The position numbers were made by a program, and so were the translations under genes. The notes below the pieces were generated by a model, which ran no database searches, was not told the origin of the DNA, and was given only the letters and a program-made list of their open reading frames with translations. This document shows, piece after piece, positions 31,313-43,008 of a DNA stretch of 64,000 nucleotides (the stretch's first letter is position 1; each line of letters opens with the position of its first letter). Origin of the DNA: Kaistia soli DSM 19436 (lineage in GTDB: Bacteria > Pseudomonadota > Alphaproteobacteria > Rhizobiales > Kaistiaceae); contig NZ_FQUP01000006.1 in assembly GCF_900129325.1 (NCBI RefSeq), positions 159,744-223,743 of the forward strand, in the 5' to 3' direction.

Positions 31313-32827
31313 TCAGTCCTCCACCCACCATGAGGTGCGCGGACCCCGATGGAACTGAATTGTTTTGGCCTCCGAAAAATCTTCTACCGCATTCTTGCCC
31401 AGCTCTCTACCGATTCCGCTCTGCTTCATGCCGCCGAAGGGCAGTTCGGGATAGCCATCCATAAAGGTGTTGACCCACACCGTACCGGTGCGAACCGAGC
31501 GCGCGACGGTCATGGCGGTATCGATGTCGCGCGACCAGACACCGGCCGAAAGGCCATAGTCGGTGAGGTCGGCAAGACGCAGCGCCTCCTCGACGCGCTC
31601 GAATTCGAGCACCGACAGAACCGGGCCGAACACCTCTTCGCGCGCGATCGCCATGTCGGGCTTGACGCCGGTCACGACCGTCGGCGTCATGTACTGGCCC
31701 GCAGCACTGGTGAGCCCCGCACCGCCGAGCGCGACAGTCGCGCCGTCGGCGGTCGCGTCGATCACGGCATTTTCGATCTTCTTCAGATGCTCGGGCGTGA
31801 TGATCGCGCCGACCTTGGTAGCGTCGTCGAGCGGGTCGCCGACCTTGACCCGCGCGGCGCGCTTCTCGAAGGCCGCGAGGAAGTCCTTCGCCACCGCCTT
31901 GTGAATGATGAGCCGGCTGCCGGCATTGCAGCATTCGCCGGCGTTGAAGAAAGCGCCGAACACGGCGGCATCGACCGCGGCATCAAGATCGGCATCGGGG
32001 AACACGATCTGCGCGTTCTTGCCGCCGAGCTCCATCGCCACTTTCTTCAGCGTCGCGCCGGCGGCCTGCACCGTCGCCTTGCCAACCCGCGTCGAGCCGG
32101 TGAATGTCACCATGTCGACGTCGCGGTGGGCGACCATATGGGCGCCGACTTCGGGCCCGGTGCCGAGCACGATGTTGCAGACGCCCTCGGGGAGGCCGGC
32201 CTGCATCAGGATCTCACCAAGAACGACGGTCGAGGCCGAGGTCATCTCGCTGGGCTTGACCACGGTCGTGCAGCCGGCGGCGAGCGCGAAGGGCAGTTTC
32301 TGCGCCACGATCAGGAACGGAAAGTTCCACGGCGTGATGATCGAGACGACACCGACCGGCTCGCGCAACACCACGCCTAGCATGTCGTCGCCGAGATTGG
32401 CGTAGCTTTCGCCATGCAGCGTACGTGCGAGCGAGGCAGCATAGCGCCAGATATCGGCGGCGCCGGCGATCTCGCCACGCGCCTGGCTGATCGGCTTGCC
32501 GCTCTCGATCGCATCGAGGCGCGCGATCTCCTCGCGCCTCGCGTCGATGAGGTCGGCAGTCTTAAGCAGCACGGCGGCGCGATCGGCCGCCTTCATGCGA
32601 GGCCAGGGCCCGCGATGAAAGGCGCGGCGGGCAGCCGCCACGGCGCGCGCGACATCCGCCTCCGAACCGAAGGCGTAGCGGCTGACGACGATGCCGTGGC
32701 CGGGGCTGACACGCTCGCCCTCGAGCCCGACCTCGCCATCAGTCCACTTGCCGTCGATCAGCATCTGGTAGCGGCGGGGGCCGCTGGTCGCCTCAGCGAG
32801 ACGCGCCGGATCGATGTGAAGGGTCAT
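31313..32827 (-). CDS. NAD(P)-dependent aldehyde dehydrogenase
   Basis: This 504-residue enzyme oxidises an aldehyde to the acid. The catalytic residues are present: general base E266 in MELGGKNAQ and nucleophile C300 in AGECCNAGS. It also has the NAD-site motif TFTGSTRVGK at 241-250 and PWNFPFLIVAQKLPFALAAG from 166. The start is 1 base after the enoyl-CoA hydratase stop. In context it would oxidise the aldehyde made by one of the two GMC enzymes, giving a carboxylate for the CoA-transferase encoded upstream. Confidence 0.94.
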   Translation of the reverse strand: MTLHIDPARLAEATSGPRRYQMLIDGKWTDGEVGLEGERVSPGHGIVVSRYAFGSEADVARAVAAARRAFHRGPWPRMKAADRAAVLLKTADLIDARREEIARLDAIESGKPISQARGEIAGAADIWRYAASLARTLHGESYANLGDDMLGVVLREPVGVVSIITPWNFPFLIVAQKLPFALAAGCTTVVKPSEMTSASTVVLGEILMQAGLPEGVCNIVLGTGPEVGAHMVAHRDVDMVTFTGSTRVGKATVQAAGATLKKVAMELGGKNAQIVFPDADLDAAVDAAVFGAFFNAGECCNAGSRLIIHKAVAKDFLAAFEKRAARVKVGDPLDDATKVGAIITPEHLKKIENAVIDATADGATVALGGAGLTSAAGQYMTPTVVTGVKPDMAIAREEVFGPVLSVLEFERVEEALRLADLTDYGLSAGVWSRDIDTAMTVARSVRTGTVWVNTFMDGYPELPFGGMKQSGIGRELGKNAVEDFSEAKTIQFHRGPRTSWWVED

Positions 32828-32828
32828 G

Positions 32829-33608
32829 TCAGCAATCCTCAAAACGGGGGGCGCGCTTCTCGCGGAAGCTGGCGGCGCCCTCTTTCAGATCCTCGGTGAA
32901 GGCTGCGAGCGCACCGGCGACGGATTCGATTGCCGCCGCCTGCTCTTCGCCCTCGGCGGCGTTGATCAACTGCTTGGTGACCTGGACCGCCACCGGGCCG
33001 CGCGCAGCGATCGACGTCGCCAAGGCCTTGGCGGCCGCGAGCCCCTCGCCTTTTGGCACGACCTTATCGACGAGCCCGAGCGCCAACGCCTCCTCGGCCC
33101 CGAACATCTCGCCGCCGAGCGCCATCCGCTTGATGACGCGCGAGCCGAAGCGGCGCACGAGGCGTTGCGTGCCCGACCAGCCCGGCACCATGGCGAGTCC
33201 GGTTTCCGGCAGGCCGATGCGGCCATGCGCCTCCATCACGATCAGGTCGGCCGTCGCGGCGAGTTCCAGCCCGCCGCCGAAGGCATGACCGTTGAGGCAG
33301 GCGATCAGCGGCTGACGCAGGCGCGCGAGGCGATCGAACACGCGGTGGCCATTGCGGATCCAGTCACGCATGAAGGTCACCGGATCGAGCCCGGCCCAGG
33401 CGGCAATATCGCCGCCGGCGGAGAAGGCCTTCTCGCCCGCCCCGGTGATAATCGCAGCGCGCACGGCGCGGTTCGCCTCGGTCGACGCTACGAAGGCTTC
33501 GATCGCGTCGATCATCGCCTGATCGAGCGCGTTCAGCTTTTCCGGCCGGTCGAGCGTCAAGATCGCGATCGGGCCATCGATCTCGTTGCGGATGCGCGTT
33601 TCAGCCAT
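32829..33608 (-). CDS. Enoyl-CoA hydratase/isomerase family protein
   Basis: A 259-residue crotonase-fold protein. The CoA/oxyanion segments are SAGGDI at 63-68 and GGGLEL at 111-116. Both glutamates of true hydratases are present, E115 and E135 (GLPETGL), so hydration of an enoyl-CoA is plausible. The ATG at 33608 overlaps the CoA-transferase stop by 8 bases; five extra codons upstream are possible. It is placed between CoA-transferase and aldehyde dehydrogenase genes in one operon. Confidence 0.92.
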   Translation of the reverse strand: MAETRIRNEIDGPIAILTLDRPEKLNALDQAMIDAIEAFVASTEANRAVRAAIITGAGEKAFSAGGDIAAWAGLDPVTFMRDWIRNGHRVFDRLARLRQPLIACLNGHAFGGGLELAATADLIVMEAHGRIGLPETGLAMVPGWSGTQRLVRRFGSRVIKRMALGGEMFGAEEALALGLVDKVVPKGEGLAAAKALATSIAARGPVAVQVTKQLINAAEGEEQAAAIESVAGALAAFTEDLKEGAASFREKRAPRFEDC

Positions 33609-35193
33609 GATGGGCTTCCTCAAGCGCGAGGCCGATCTTTGCCGGATGGTAGAGTCGGTCGGGCGTGCGCTTCAGGTCATTCGCTACCCGAAGAGGGAAT
33701 TCTGCCTGGCCGAGAATATCGCGCTCCAGATCGAAGCCCGGCGCGATCTCGATCACCTCGACGCCCGCAGGCGTCAGCCGCATGACGCAGCGCTCGGTGA
33801 CATAGAGAATCTCCTGTCCCTGCGCGACAGCGCGTCGGCCCGAGAAGGAGACGTGCTCCACCTCCGGCACGAGCTTCTTGACCTTGCCTTCCTTGACGAT
33901 CTCCACCGTGCCGTTCTCGATCGCGAACTTAGCGCCGGCATTGAAATAGCCGGAGAAGATGATGCGCTTGGCCCGCGCGGTGATGTCGACGAAGCCGCCG
34001 GCTCCAGCCGTCACATGCGGCCGTGCGGAGAGGCGTGAGACATTGACCGAGCCCGACGCATCGATCTGCAGGAAGGAGAGCAGCGAGCAATCGAAGCCCC
34101 CGCCCTGGAAATAGACGAATTGCTGCGGGCTCGGCACGATCGCCTCGGCATTCGAGGCGCAGCCGAACTGGAAATCGAGGAGCGGCACGCCGCCGACGGC
34201 GCCCTGCTCGATGACCCAAGTCACGTCGCCATGCCGGCCTTCCTCGATCAGGATGCGCGGCACATTGGCGGAGATGCCGAAGCCGATATTGACCGCCCAG
34301 CCCGCCTTCAGCTCCAGCGCGACGCGGCGGGCGATGACCTTGGCGATGTCGAAGGCGGGAATGTCGAAGCTCTCGAGCGGGCGCGAAATCTCGCCCGAGA
34401 TCGCCGGCTCATAGGCGGTCTGGCAGGTCTGCCACTGGTCGGGCGCGACGACGACATGGTCGACGAGAATGCCGGGCACATGCACGGCCAGCGGTTTCAT
34501 CGTGCCGGCTCGCGTCAAGCGCTTCACCTGCGCGATCACGATGCCGCCATTGTTGCGCACGGCCATCGCCTGATCGAGCGGGCCGAGATAGGCGCCCTCA
34601 TGCTCGAAGGTAAGATTGCCGCGCTCGTCGGCCGTCGTGGCGCGGATGATGGCGACGTCGGGCACGATGCAGGGGAAGAACAGCCATTCCTCGCCGCGGA
34701 AATCGAGAACCTCGACAACCGGGGCTGCTTCGGCCGCGGCGTTCATCGCGCAGCCATGGCGGCGGGGATCGGCGAAGGTATCGAGGCCGACCTTCGTGAT
34801 GACCCCGGGCCGTTTCGCCGCCGCCTCGCGATGCATGTCGAACAGGATGCCCGAGGGGATGTTGTAGGCCGGAATGGCATTGTCGCCGACCATCTTCCAG
34901 ATCGCCGGCGGCTCGGCTGTCGACGGACCGGAGGGATAGGAGCCGGCGAGGATGCGCCCGAGCAAGCCGGGCTTCGCGACATGATCGATGCCCTTGACGC
35001 CATACATGTCGCCGGCGGCGATTGGATGCAGCATCGTCAGGTTCTTCGGATGACCCGTGGCGTCGAATTGCGCGCCGATCGCCGCCAGCGTCGCGTCCGG
35101 ACAGCCAAGCGCGCTCGCCGAGGAGACCGTGACGACGGCATCGTCCTTGATGAGAGCCGCGGCTTCGCTGGCTGTGATGACCTTCGACGCCAT
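33601..35193 (-). CDS. Family I acyl-CoA:carboxylate CoA-transferase (YdiF/propionate CoA-transferase type)
   Basis: This 530-residue fused alpha-beta CoA-transferase moves CoA from a donor such as acetyl-CoA to a carboxylate. The catalytic glutamate is E329 in WVIEQGAVGGVP. Other family features are MLHPIAAGDMYGVKGIDH at 54-71 and IIRATTADERGNLTFEHEG. The C-terminal half has KRIIFSGYFNAGAKF. It lies 2 bases after the Gfo/Idh gene and overlaps the hydratase start. It would activate the acid made by the adjacent aldehyde dehydrogenase. Confidence 0.9.
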   Translation of the reverse strand: MASKVITASEAAALIKDDAVVTVSSASALGCPDATLAAIGAQFDATGHPKNLTMLHPIAAGDMYGVKGIDHVAKPGLLGRILAGSYPSGPSTAEPPAIWKMVGDNAIPAYNIPSGILFDMHREAAAKRPGVITKVGLDTFADPRRHGCAMNAAAEAAPVVEVLDFRGEEWLFFPCIVPDVAIIRATTADERGNLTFEHEGAYLGPLDQAMAVRNNGGIVIAQVKRLTRAGTMKPLAVHVPGILVDHVVVAPDQWQTCQTAYEPAISGEISRPLESFDIPAFDIAKVIARRVALELKAGWAVNIGFGISANVPRILIEEGRHGDVTWVIEQGAVGGVPLLDFQFGCASNAEAIVPSPQQFVYFQGGGFDCSLLSFLQIDASGSVNVSRLSARPHVTAGAGGFVDITARAKRIIFSGYFNAGAKFAIENGTVEIVKEGKVKKLVPEVEHVSFSGRRAVAQGQEILYVTERCVMRLTPAGVEVIEIAPGFDLERDILGQAEFPLRVANDLKRTPDRLYHPAKIGLALEEAHHG

Positions 35194-35195
35194 GC

Positions 35196-37246
<2,051 letters not shown>

Positions 37247-37269
37247 GGATCGCTGTCGATCTCTGTTTT

Positions 37270-37281
37270 TGGAACGTTCCA
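37270..37281. promoter_or_regulatory. LacI-type operator upstream of lacI-family gene
   Basis: TGGAACGTTCCA, a perfect palindrome with central CG, is located 24 bases upstream of the regulator start. It is identical in core to the site at 24451-24466. Confidence 0.8.
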
Positions 37282-37387
37282 GTTCTCTATGCCGAGATCG
37301 CAACCACGTCAAGAGATCGCCGTTAGCTGGAAATCCAGCCTTTAGGCTAAATGCGTCACTTTAGCCGCAAGGCGACCACAGATTTTT

Positions 37388-37399
37388 TGGATCGTTCCA
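37388..37399. promoter_or_regulatory. Second, imperfect LacI-type operator
   Basis: TGGATCGTTCCA differs at one base from the perfect operator and lies 118 bases further upstream. Two spaced sites are compatible with looping by a tetrameric or paired repressor. Confidence 0.6.
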
Positions 37400-37449
37400 T
37401 AAACAGAGAACCCGGACGACCCGCCGATGGCAGGGCGTCCGGGCGAAAC

Positions 37450-40400
37450 CTATTCGGCGGCGATCCGCATCGCCGCCGCGTGCTCGGCGGCTGTGGCGTC
37501 GGCTGCGGAGCTGGCTGCCGCCGCAGGATGCGCGTCTTCGGCGGTGTCGCCGGCTTCCTCGCGGCGGTTCGGCTTGACGATCCAGTGGAACAGCCCGGCG
37601 ATGCCGCGCGAGACGTCGTCCATGACCGAATAGACCGAGGGGATGAACACCAGCGACAGTACCGTCGAGACGAGGAGGCCGCCGATCACCGCAATCGCCA
37701 TCGGCGCGCGAAACTCGCCGCCCTGGCCGACGCCATAGGCGGCTGGCAGCATGCCGGCAGCCATGGCGATGGTGGTCATCACGATCGGCCGGGCACGCTT
37801 GCGCCCGGCATCGATCACAGCCTCGGTCTGCTCCATGCCGTGCTTCTCACGCTCGACCGCGAAATCGACCAGCATGATCGCATTCTTGGTGACGATGCCC
37901 ATCAGCATGAGTATGCCGATGATGACCGGCATCGAGAGCGCGTTGTTGGTGAGGAGCAGCGCCGCGACCACGCCGCCGACCGAAAGCGGCAGCGAGGCCA
38001 GGATAGTGATCGGCTGGATCACGCTGTTGAAGAGCAGGATCAGCACCACGAACACCATCATGATGCCGGCGCCCATCGCCACGGCGAAGCCGGAGAAGAC
38101 TTCACCCTGGATTTCAGCATCGCCGGTATCCTGGATGCGGACGCCCGCGGGGAAGTCCTTGACCACCGGCAGCGCCTTGATGCGATCGAGCCCCTGCCCC
38201 GACGTATAGCCGGGCGCCATGTCGGTACCGACCTTGACCAACCGCTCACGATCGTAGCGCTCGATGGTCGACGGTCCCTGACCGAAGCCGATATCGGCAA
38301 CGGTCGAAAGCGGCACCGAGCCACCGGAACCGGTTGGCACGCGCAAGGCGGAGAGCAACGAGAGATCGCCGCGCGACCCTTCCTTCAATTCGACGCGGAT
38401 CGGGATCTGCCGGTCGCCAACGGTGAACTTGGCGAGCTGACTGTCAGCATCGCCCATGGTGGCGACGCGGACGGTTTCCGAGATCGCGCTGGTGGAGATA
38501 CCAAGATCGGCTGCCTGATCGGCCTTCGGGTTGATCCGGATCTCCGGCCGGGCGAACGAGGCCTGCGCCGCAGGATTCGAGAAGATCGGATCCTTGCGCA
38601 TCGCGGCTTCGAGATTACTCGCGGCGGCCGTCACGGCGTCGCCGTCGCGGCCGAGGATACCGACTGTCGCCTCGCGATCGCCACGCTCATTCATGAAGAA
38701 GGCACGGATGTCGGGGATGCTGGCGAGCGCATCCTGCACCACGAATTGCAGGTCCTTCTGGCTCGGCCGGCCGCTTTCCTTCGGCGTCAGGTTGAGGATG
38801 ACCGTGGCGCGGCGTTTTTCCAGCGTACCGGTCGGCGAGGTGCCGCCCATCACGAAGACGCTTTCGACGCCATTGATCTTGCCGAGCGTTGCCGAGATCG
38901 CGTCGCTGACGCGCGTGGTCTCGTCGAGGCGTGCGCCGGGCGGCAATTCGACCGAGGTGACGATGCGGCCCTCGTCGACCGGCGGGATGAAGCCGGTCGG
39001 AAGATATTGCGTGGCATTCATCGAGACGAGGAAGAAGGCGATGCCGGCCGCGATCGTGACGAGCGGCATCACCGGAACGCGCAACCGGACCGGACGCTTC
39101 ACGCCTTCTTCGAGCCGCGTCGCGAAGGGCACGCGAATGCGCGGCCGCCAGAGCGTCGCGCGCAGCAGCCCGGTATAGAGCCGCATGATGAAGCCGTCTT
39201 CATGCTCCTCGGGATGCGGACGGCCGAGCCAGGTCGTGAAGGCTGCAACGGCGAGCACGACAGCCAGCGTGCCGCCGATGACGAGCGCCCAGCCACTAGC
39301 TGCGAGCTTCGCCGCCAAACCATCAAGCGCGGTCAGCGGCGCCCACCAGGCGGCGGCCGGCCCGGCGCTTTCAACCAGCATGAGCAAGGCAAGGAACAGA
39401 ATACCGACCAGGGCAAGCGCACCGACGCGGCGGCGGAAGGTCGGCCAGACGCCTCGATAGACTTTGCGTCCATCGCTGCCATCGCCCGCATAGGGCACGC
39501 GCATGAAGAACGCGGCCATCATCGGGGTAATCAGTCGTGCGACCAGCAGCGAGAAGAACACGGCGATCGCGACGGTGAGACCGAACTGCTTGAAATACTG
39601 GCCGGCAACACCGCCCATGAAGGAGACCGGCGCGAAAATCGCGATGATCGTCGCCGAGATCGCGATGACCGCGAGGCCGATCTCATCGGCCGCCTCCAGC
39701 GCCGCCCTGTAGGGCTTTTTGCCCATGCGGGTGTGGCGGACGATGTTCTCGATCTCGACGATCGCATCGTCGACGAGAATGCCGGTAACGAGGGTGATGC
39801 CGAGCAGGCTGATGAGATTCAGCGAGAAGCCGAGCATCGACAGCGCCCAAAAGGTCGGGATCGCCGAGAGCGGCAATGCGATGGCCGCGATCAGCGTCGC
39901 GCGGATGTCGCGCAGGAACAGCAGCACGACGAGGATCGCCAGAAGCGCGCCCTCGACGAGCGTGTCCATCGCGCTCTGATAGTTGCCATAGGTGTAGTAG
40001 ACGCTGTCGTCGATCCGCGAGAAGCCGATATCGGGATGAGCCGCCTGGAGCGTCGCAACCTCGGCCTTGACCACGTCGGACACAGATGCGTCGCTGGCGC
40101 CCTTGGCACGGTAAATGGCGAAAGCGACGACCGGCTTGCCGTCGAGCCGTGCATAGGACTTCGGTTCCTGATAGCCGTCGACCAGCGTTCCGAGATCGGA
40201 GAGCCGCACCTCGCGTCCACCGCTCAGCACGATGCGGGTCGCGGCGAGCTCATCGAGGTTAGGAGCATTGGCCAGCGTACGGATCGTCTGCTCCTGGCCG
40301 CCGACTTCGGCCTTACCGCCGGAGAGATCGACATTGGTCGCCTTGAGCTGCCGGCTGACCTCGGCCGCCGTGACGCCGAGCGCCATCAGGCGGTCCGGGT

Positions 40401-40971
40401 CGAGCCGAACCTGGACTTCGCGCGTGACGCCGCCCATGCGTTCGACGCGGCCGACGCCCTTGAGTCCCTGCAGGTCGCGGATGATGGTGTCGTCGACGAA
40501 CCAGGACAATTCCTCCGCCGTCATCGTCGGCGCGGTGACGGCATAGGTCTGGATCGACTGCCCCTCGACGTCGATGCGCTGGACGATCGGTTCATCGATC
40601 GAGCCCGGCATATCGCTGCGGATCTTGGCGATGGCGTCTTTGACGTCGTTGAGCGCCCGATCGGTGTTGATCTCGAGACGAAACTCGACCGCCGTGGTCG
40701 AGGAACCATCCGTGACCGTCGAGGTGACATGCTTGACGCCGGATATGCCGGCGATGGCGTCCTCGACCTTCTTCGTCACCTGCGTCTCGAGCTCGGCCGG
40801 GGCCGAGCCGACATCAGTGACCGTCACCGAAATCACGGGCACGTCGATGTTGGGGAATTTTGTGATCGGCAGATGGAAGAACGAATAGAGGCCGAGTGCC
40901 ATCAGCACGACGAAGAGGAGGATCGGCGGGACCGGATTGCGGATCGCCCAGGCGGAGAAGTTCCAGTTCAT
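37450..40971 (-). CDS. RND-family multidrug efflux permease (AcrB-like)
   Basis: This inner-membrane proton-driven efflux pump works with the adaptor encoded just upstream. It is 1173 residues, longer than the usual 1030-1050. Typical features are NPVPPILLFVVLMALGLYSF at TM1, porter repeats, the TM4 proton-relay segment LVTGILVDDAIVEIENIVRH with paired aspartates, and GIVTKNAIMLVDFA in TM10. Extra length comes from a roughly 95-residue insertion at about 500-595 with two extra hydrophobic stretches, and a 40-residue Ala-rich C-terminal tail. The start overlaps the adaptor stop by 4 bases. No outer-membrane channel gene is present. Confidence 0.95.
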   Translation of the reverse strand: MNWNFSAWAIRNPVPPILLFVVLMALGLYSFFHLPITKFPNIDVPVISVTVTDVGSAPAELETQVTKKVEDAIAGISGVKHVTSTVTDGSSTTAVEFRLEINTDRALNDVKDAIAKIRSDMPGSIDEPIVQRIDVEGQSIQTYAVTAPTMTAEELSWFVDDTIIRDLQGLKGVGRVERMGGVTREVQVRLDPDRLMALGVTAAEVSRQLKATNVDLSGGKAEVGGQEQTIRTLANAPNLDELAATRIVLSGGREVRLSDLGTLVDGYQEPKSYARLDGKPVVAFAIYRAKGASDASVSDVVKAEVATLQAAHPDIGFSRIDDSVYYTYGNYQSAMDTLVEGALLAILVVLLFLRDIRATLIAAIALPLSAIPTFWALSMLGFSLNLISLLGITLVTGILVDDAIVEIENIVRHTRMGKKPYRAALEAADEIGLAVIAISATIIAIFAPVSFMGGVAGQYFKQFGLTVAIAVFFSLLVARLITPMMAAFFMRVPYAGDGSDGRKVYRGVWPTFRRRVGALALVGILFLALLMLVESAGPAAAWWAPLTALDGLAAKLAASGWALVIGGTLAVVLAVAAFTTWLGRPHPEEHEDGFIMRLYTGLLRATLWRPRIRVPFATRLEEGVKRPVRLRVPVMPLVTIAAGIAFFLVSMNATQYLPTGFIPPVDEGRIVTSVELPPGARLDETTRVSDAISATLGKINGVESVFVMGGTSPTGTLEKRRATVILNLTPKESGRPSQKDLQFVVQDALASIPDIRAFFMNERGDREATVGILGRDGDAVTAAASNLEAAMRKDPIFSNPAAQASFARPEIRINPKADQAADLGISTSAISETVRVATMGDADSQLAKFTVGDRQIPIRVELKEGSRGDLSLLSALRVPTGSGGSVPLSTVADIGFGQGPSTIERYDRERLVKVGTDMAPGYTSGQGLDRIKALPVVKDFPAGVRIQDTGDAEIQGEVFSGFAVAMGAGIMMVFVVLILLFNSVIQPITILASLPLSVGGVVAALLLTNNALSMPVIIGILMLMGIVTKNAIMLVDFAVEREKHGMEQTEAVIDAGRKRARPIVMTTIAMAAGMLPAAYGVGQGGEFRAPMAIAVIGGLLVSTVLSLVFIPSVYSVMDDVSRGIAGLFHWIVKPNRREEAGDTAEDAHPAAAASSAADATAAEHAAAMRIAAE

Positions 40972-42179
40972 CCCTTCGCTCCCTGAGCCGACGCCAGCAC
41001 CGGCGTCACCTGATCGCCGTCGCGCACGAATGTGCCGGCCCTGAGGATGACGTCCTCGCCCTCGGCGACGCCGGAGCGGATCTCGACGACGCCGTTGCCG
41101 GAAATCCCGGTGACGAGCGCACGCGTCTCCACCTTGCCGTCCTTGACCACCTGCGCCGTCGGCTTGCCGTCGAGCGTGACGATCGCCGACTGCGGCAGCA
41201 TCACGCCGGCATGCCGGGCGATCTCGACGGTGCCGCGCGCGAAAGCTCCGGCATTGACCTTGGCATCGGGCGCCAACGCGACGCGAACGCGCCCGAGCCG
41301 GCTCGTGCTGTCGATTCGCGGAGCGACCAGACGCACCTTGCCCTCGATGACGGCGTCGATGCCGGCGGAGTGGATCTCGACAGGCTGGCCGATGGCGATC
41401 CGCGCCAGCGCCGTCTCGGGCACCTGCGCCTCCATCTCGATGGCGCCATCCTCCGCAATGCGGAAGAGTGGCTCGCCGCCTCCCGAGACGATCGCGCCGA
41501 TACGGGCGTTGCGGGAGAGCACGATCCCGTCGGTCGGCGCCTTGATCTCGGTCTTGGCAAGCCGCAGCTCCAGCTCGCGGCGGAGCGCTTCTGTCAATGC
41601 CTTGTCCGCCTCTGCGACGGCAAGCCCTTGCTCGGCGGCGGCACGGCGCGCGGTCGCGGCGCCGGCCAGCGAGCGGCGCTGGTCGAGGACACTCGTGGAC
41701 GCGAAGCCCTTCTCCTGCAGCGACGTGCCGCGCTCCAGAGAGGACTTGGCCTCCACCTCGGTCGCGACGGCTTCGGCGATCTGGCTCCTGGCCTGCGCGA
41801 TCGCGGCATCGTTGCGAGCGAGCGAAGATGCATTCTGCGCGAGCAGCACTTCGAGTGTATCGGTCGAAAGACGAGCGAGAACCTGGCCGGCCTTGACCCT
41901 GTCGCCTTCCTCGACGAGCAGTTCGGTCAGGCGGTAGCCGTCGAGATCGACGCCCACCAGCACCTCCTCGCGGGGCACCAGTGAACCGACGACGGTCTCC
42001 GTCTCGACGACTTCGCCACGGGCGGCGGGCGCAACCGTGATGGCCGGCGGCCGCGCGACAGCCGCGGGCGCAGCGGCCTCGGCACCGAAGGCGGCCGGTG
42101 CCGACAGCAGTGTGATGCAGGCACCGGCGAGGAAGGCTGCGAGGGCGGCCGATGCCGCGAGGCGGATTTCAAACTTCAT
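40968..42179 (-). CDS. RND efflux periplasmic adaptor (membrane fusion protein)
   Basis: The 403-residue adaptor links the RND pump to an outer-membrane channel. It has an N-terminal signal peptide (RLAASAALAAFLAGACITLL, likely cleavage near AFGA). A lipoyl half-domain (LTELLVEEGDRVKAGQVLARL) is followed by an alpha-helical hairpin over about 105-190. The second lipoyl half (LAKTEIKAPTDGIVLSRNAR) and a beta-barrel complete it. It lies between the TetR gene and the pump gene, overlapping the pump start by 4 bases. Confidence 0.94.
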   Translation of the reverse strand: MKFEIRLAASAALAAFLAGACITLLSAPAAFGAEAAAPAAVARPPAITVAPAARGEVVETETVVGSLVPREEVLVGVDLDGYRLTELLVEEGDRVKAGQVLARLSTDTLEVLLAQNASSLARNDAAIAQARSQIAEAVATEVEAKSSLERGTSLQEKGFASTSVLDQRRSLAGAATARRAAAEQGLAVAEADKALTEALRRELELRLAKTEIKAPTDGIVLSRNARIGAIVSGGGEPLFRIAEDGAIEMEAQVPETALARIAIGQPVEIHSAGIDAVIEGKVRLVAPRIDSTSRLGRVRVALAPDAKVNAGAFARGTVEIARHAGVMLPQSAIVTLDGKPTAQVVKDGKVETRALVTGISGNGVVEIRSGVAEGEDVILRAGTFVRDGDQVTPVLASAQGAKG

Positions 42180-42250
42180 CTCTGTCCGCCGCTCACGCAG
42201 CGCCTTCTCGAAACAGGGGCATGGGCGATCGGGGATCGCGCGTTATGCAT

Positions 42251-42874
42251 TCAGGCGGTGATCTGCAAGACGCCGGCAAGCATCCGGCGGAGGACAGGTT
42301 CAATGCGGGCAAGGGTCAGGTCCGGGTCGGCGATCTGGCGCAGCGCGATGCCGTCGACAGCCGCCATAAGCAGGCCGATGGTCGCGTTCATGTCGTCGAT
42401 CGGCGGAATTTCGCCCGCAGCGACTGCCTCGGACAGAATGTCGTCAATCGTTGCGCGCACCTTGTCGTCGATGCGGGCGAAGCGCTGACCGATGGCGGTG
42501 TTGCGCAGGCTCTCGGCGCTGATTTCGGCCATCAGGCTCGATGCACCCGCTTCGCGCATAAACGCGAAATAGCCTATGGAACAGGTGACCATGCGATCGA
42601 GCAGGGGCGCGTCGCCCCGCATCGTTTCGACGATCGCGGCAGCGTCGCAGCGTTCATCCTCGGCGATTGCCTCGATGATCGCTTCCTTGGACGGAAAATA
42701 GCGATAGAGCGCGCCGGGGCTCATCTTTGCCTCGGCACAGATTTCCTGCATCGAAGCACCGCGAAAGCCGGAACGGGCGAAGCAGACACGCGCGGCGTCG
42801 AGCACCTGGGCGCGCCGCGCTTCCTGCGCGTTTACCACCCGCTCAGCCGGATCTATCGCCACCATCGTCGCCAT
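42251..42874 (-). CDS. TetR-family repressor of the RND operon
   Basis: An AcrR-like regulator of 207 residues. The HTH is in QVLDAARVCFARSGFRGASM, then QEICAEAKMSPGALYRYFPS, then KEAIIEAIAEDE. The C-terminal ligand domain is helical and variable. The ATG at 42874 (MATMVAIDPAE) places a TetR-type palindrome 20 bases upstream; the longer frame to 42916 would include that palindrome in coding sequence. It is the first gene of a TetR-adaptor-pump operon, so it is probably autoregulatory and induced by pump substrates. Confidence 0.9.
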   Translation of the reverse strand: MATMVAIDPAERVVNAQEARRAQVLDAARVCFARSGFRGASMQEICAEAKMSPGALYRYFPSKEAIIEAIAEDERCDAAAIVETMRGDAPLLDRMVTCSIGYFAFMREAGASSLMAEISAESLRNTAIGQRFARIDDKVRATIDDILSEAVAAGEIPPIDDMNATIGLLMAAVDGIALRQIADPDLTLARIEPVLRRMLAGVLQITA

Positions 42875-42894
42875 AACGGACCCCTGCGCTTCGT

Positions 42895-42910
42895 GCGAAT
42901 GAACATTCGC
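42895..42910. promoter_or_regulatory. Candidate TetR/AcrR-type operator
   Basis: GCGAATGAACATTCGC is a 16-base inverted repeat (6-base arms, 4-base centre) of the AATGNNCATT class seen at many RND regulators. It sits immediately upstream of the TetR gene. Confidence 0.6.
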
Positions 42911-43008
42911 TCGCATGAAGTGGGCAAGGGAGGTGGCAGAGTCAAGCCGACATGTTCGGAAATGTAGGGGGCGTCACATCGAACCAATGCGACGCCGCTT
43001 CAGAAGCA

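Noticed and set aside
37351..40986. A 1211-codon open frame antisense to the RND pump, longer than the pump gene itself.
   Set aside because: Its product is a low-complexity Arg/Asp/His-rich sequence with no recognisable domain. It arises from high-GC codon bias opposite a clear, full-length RND protein.
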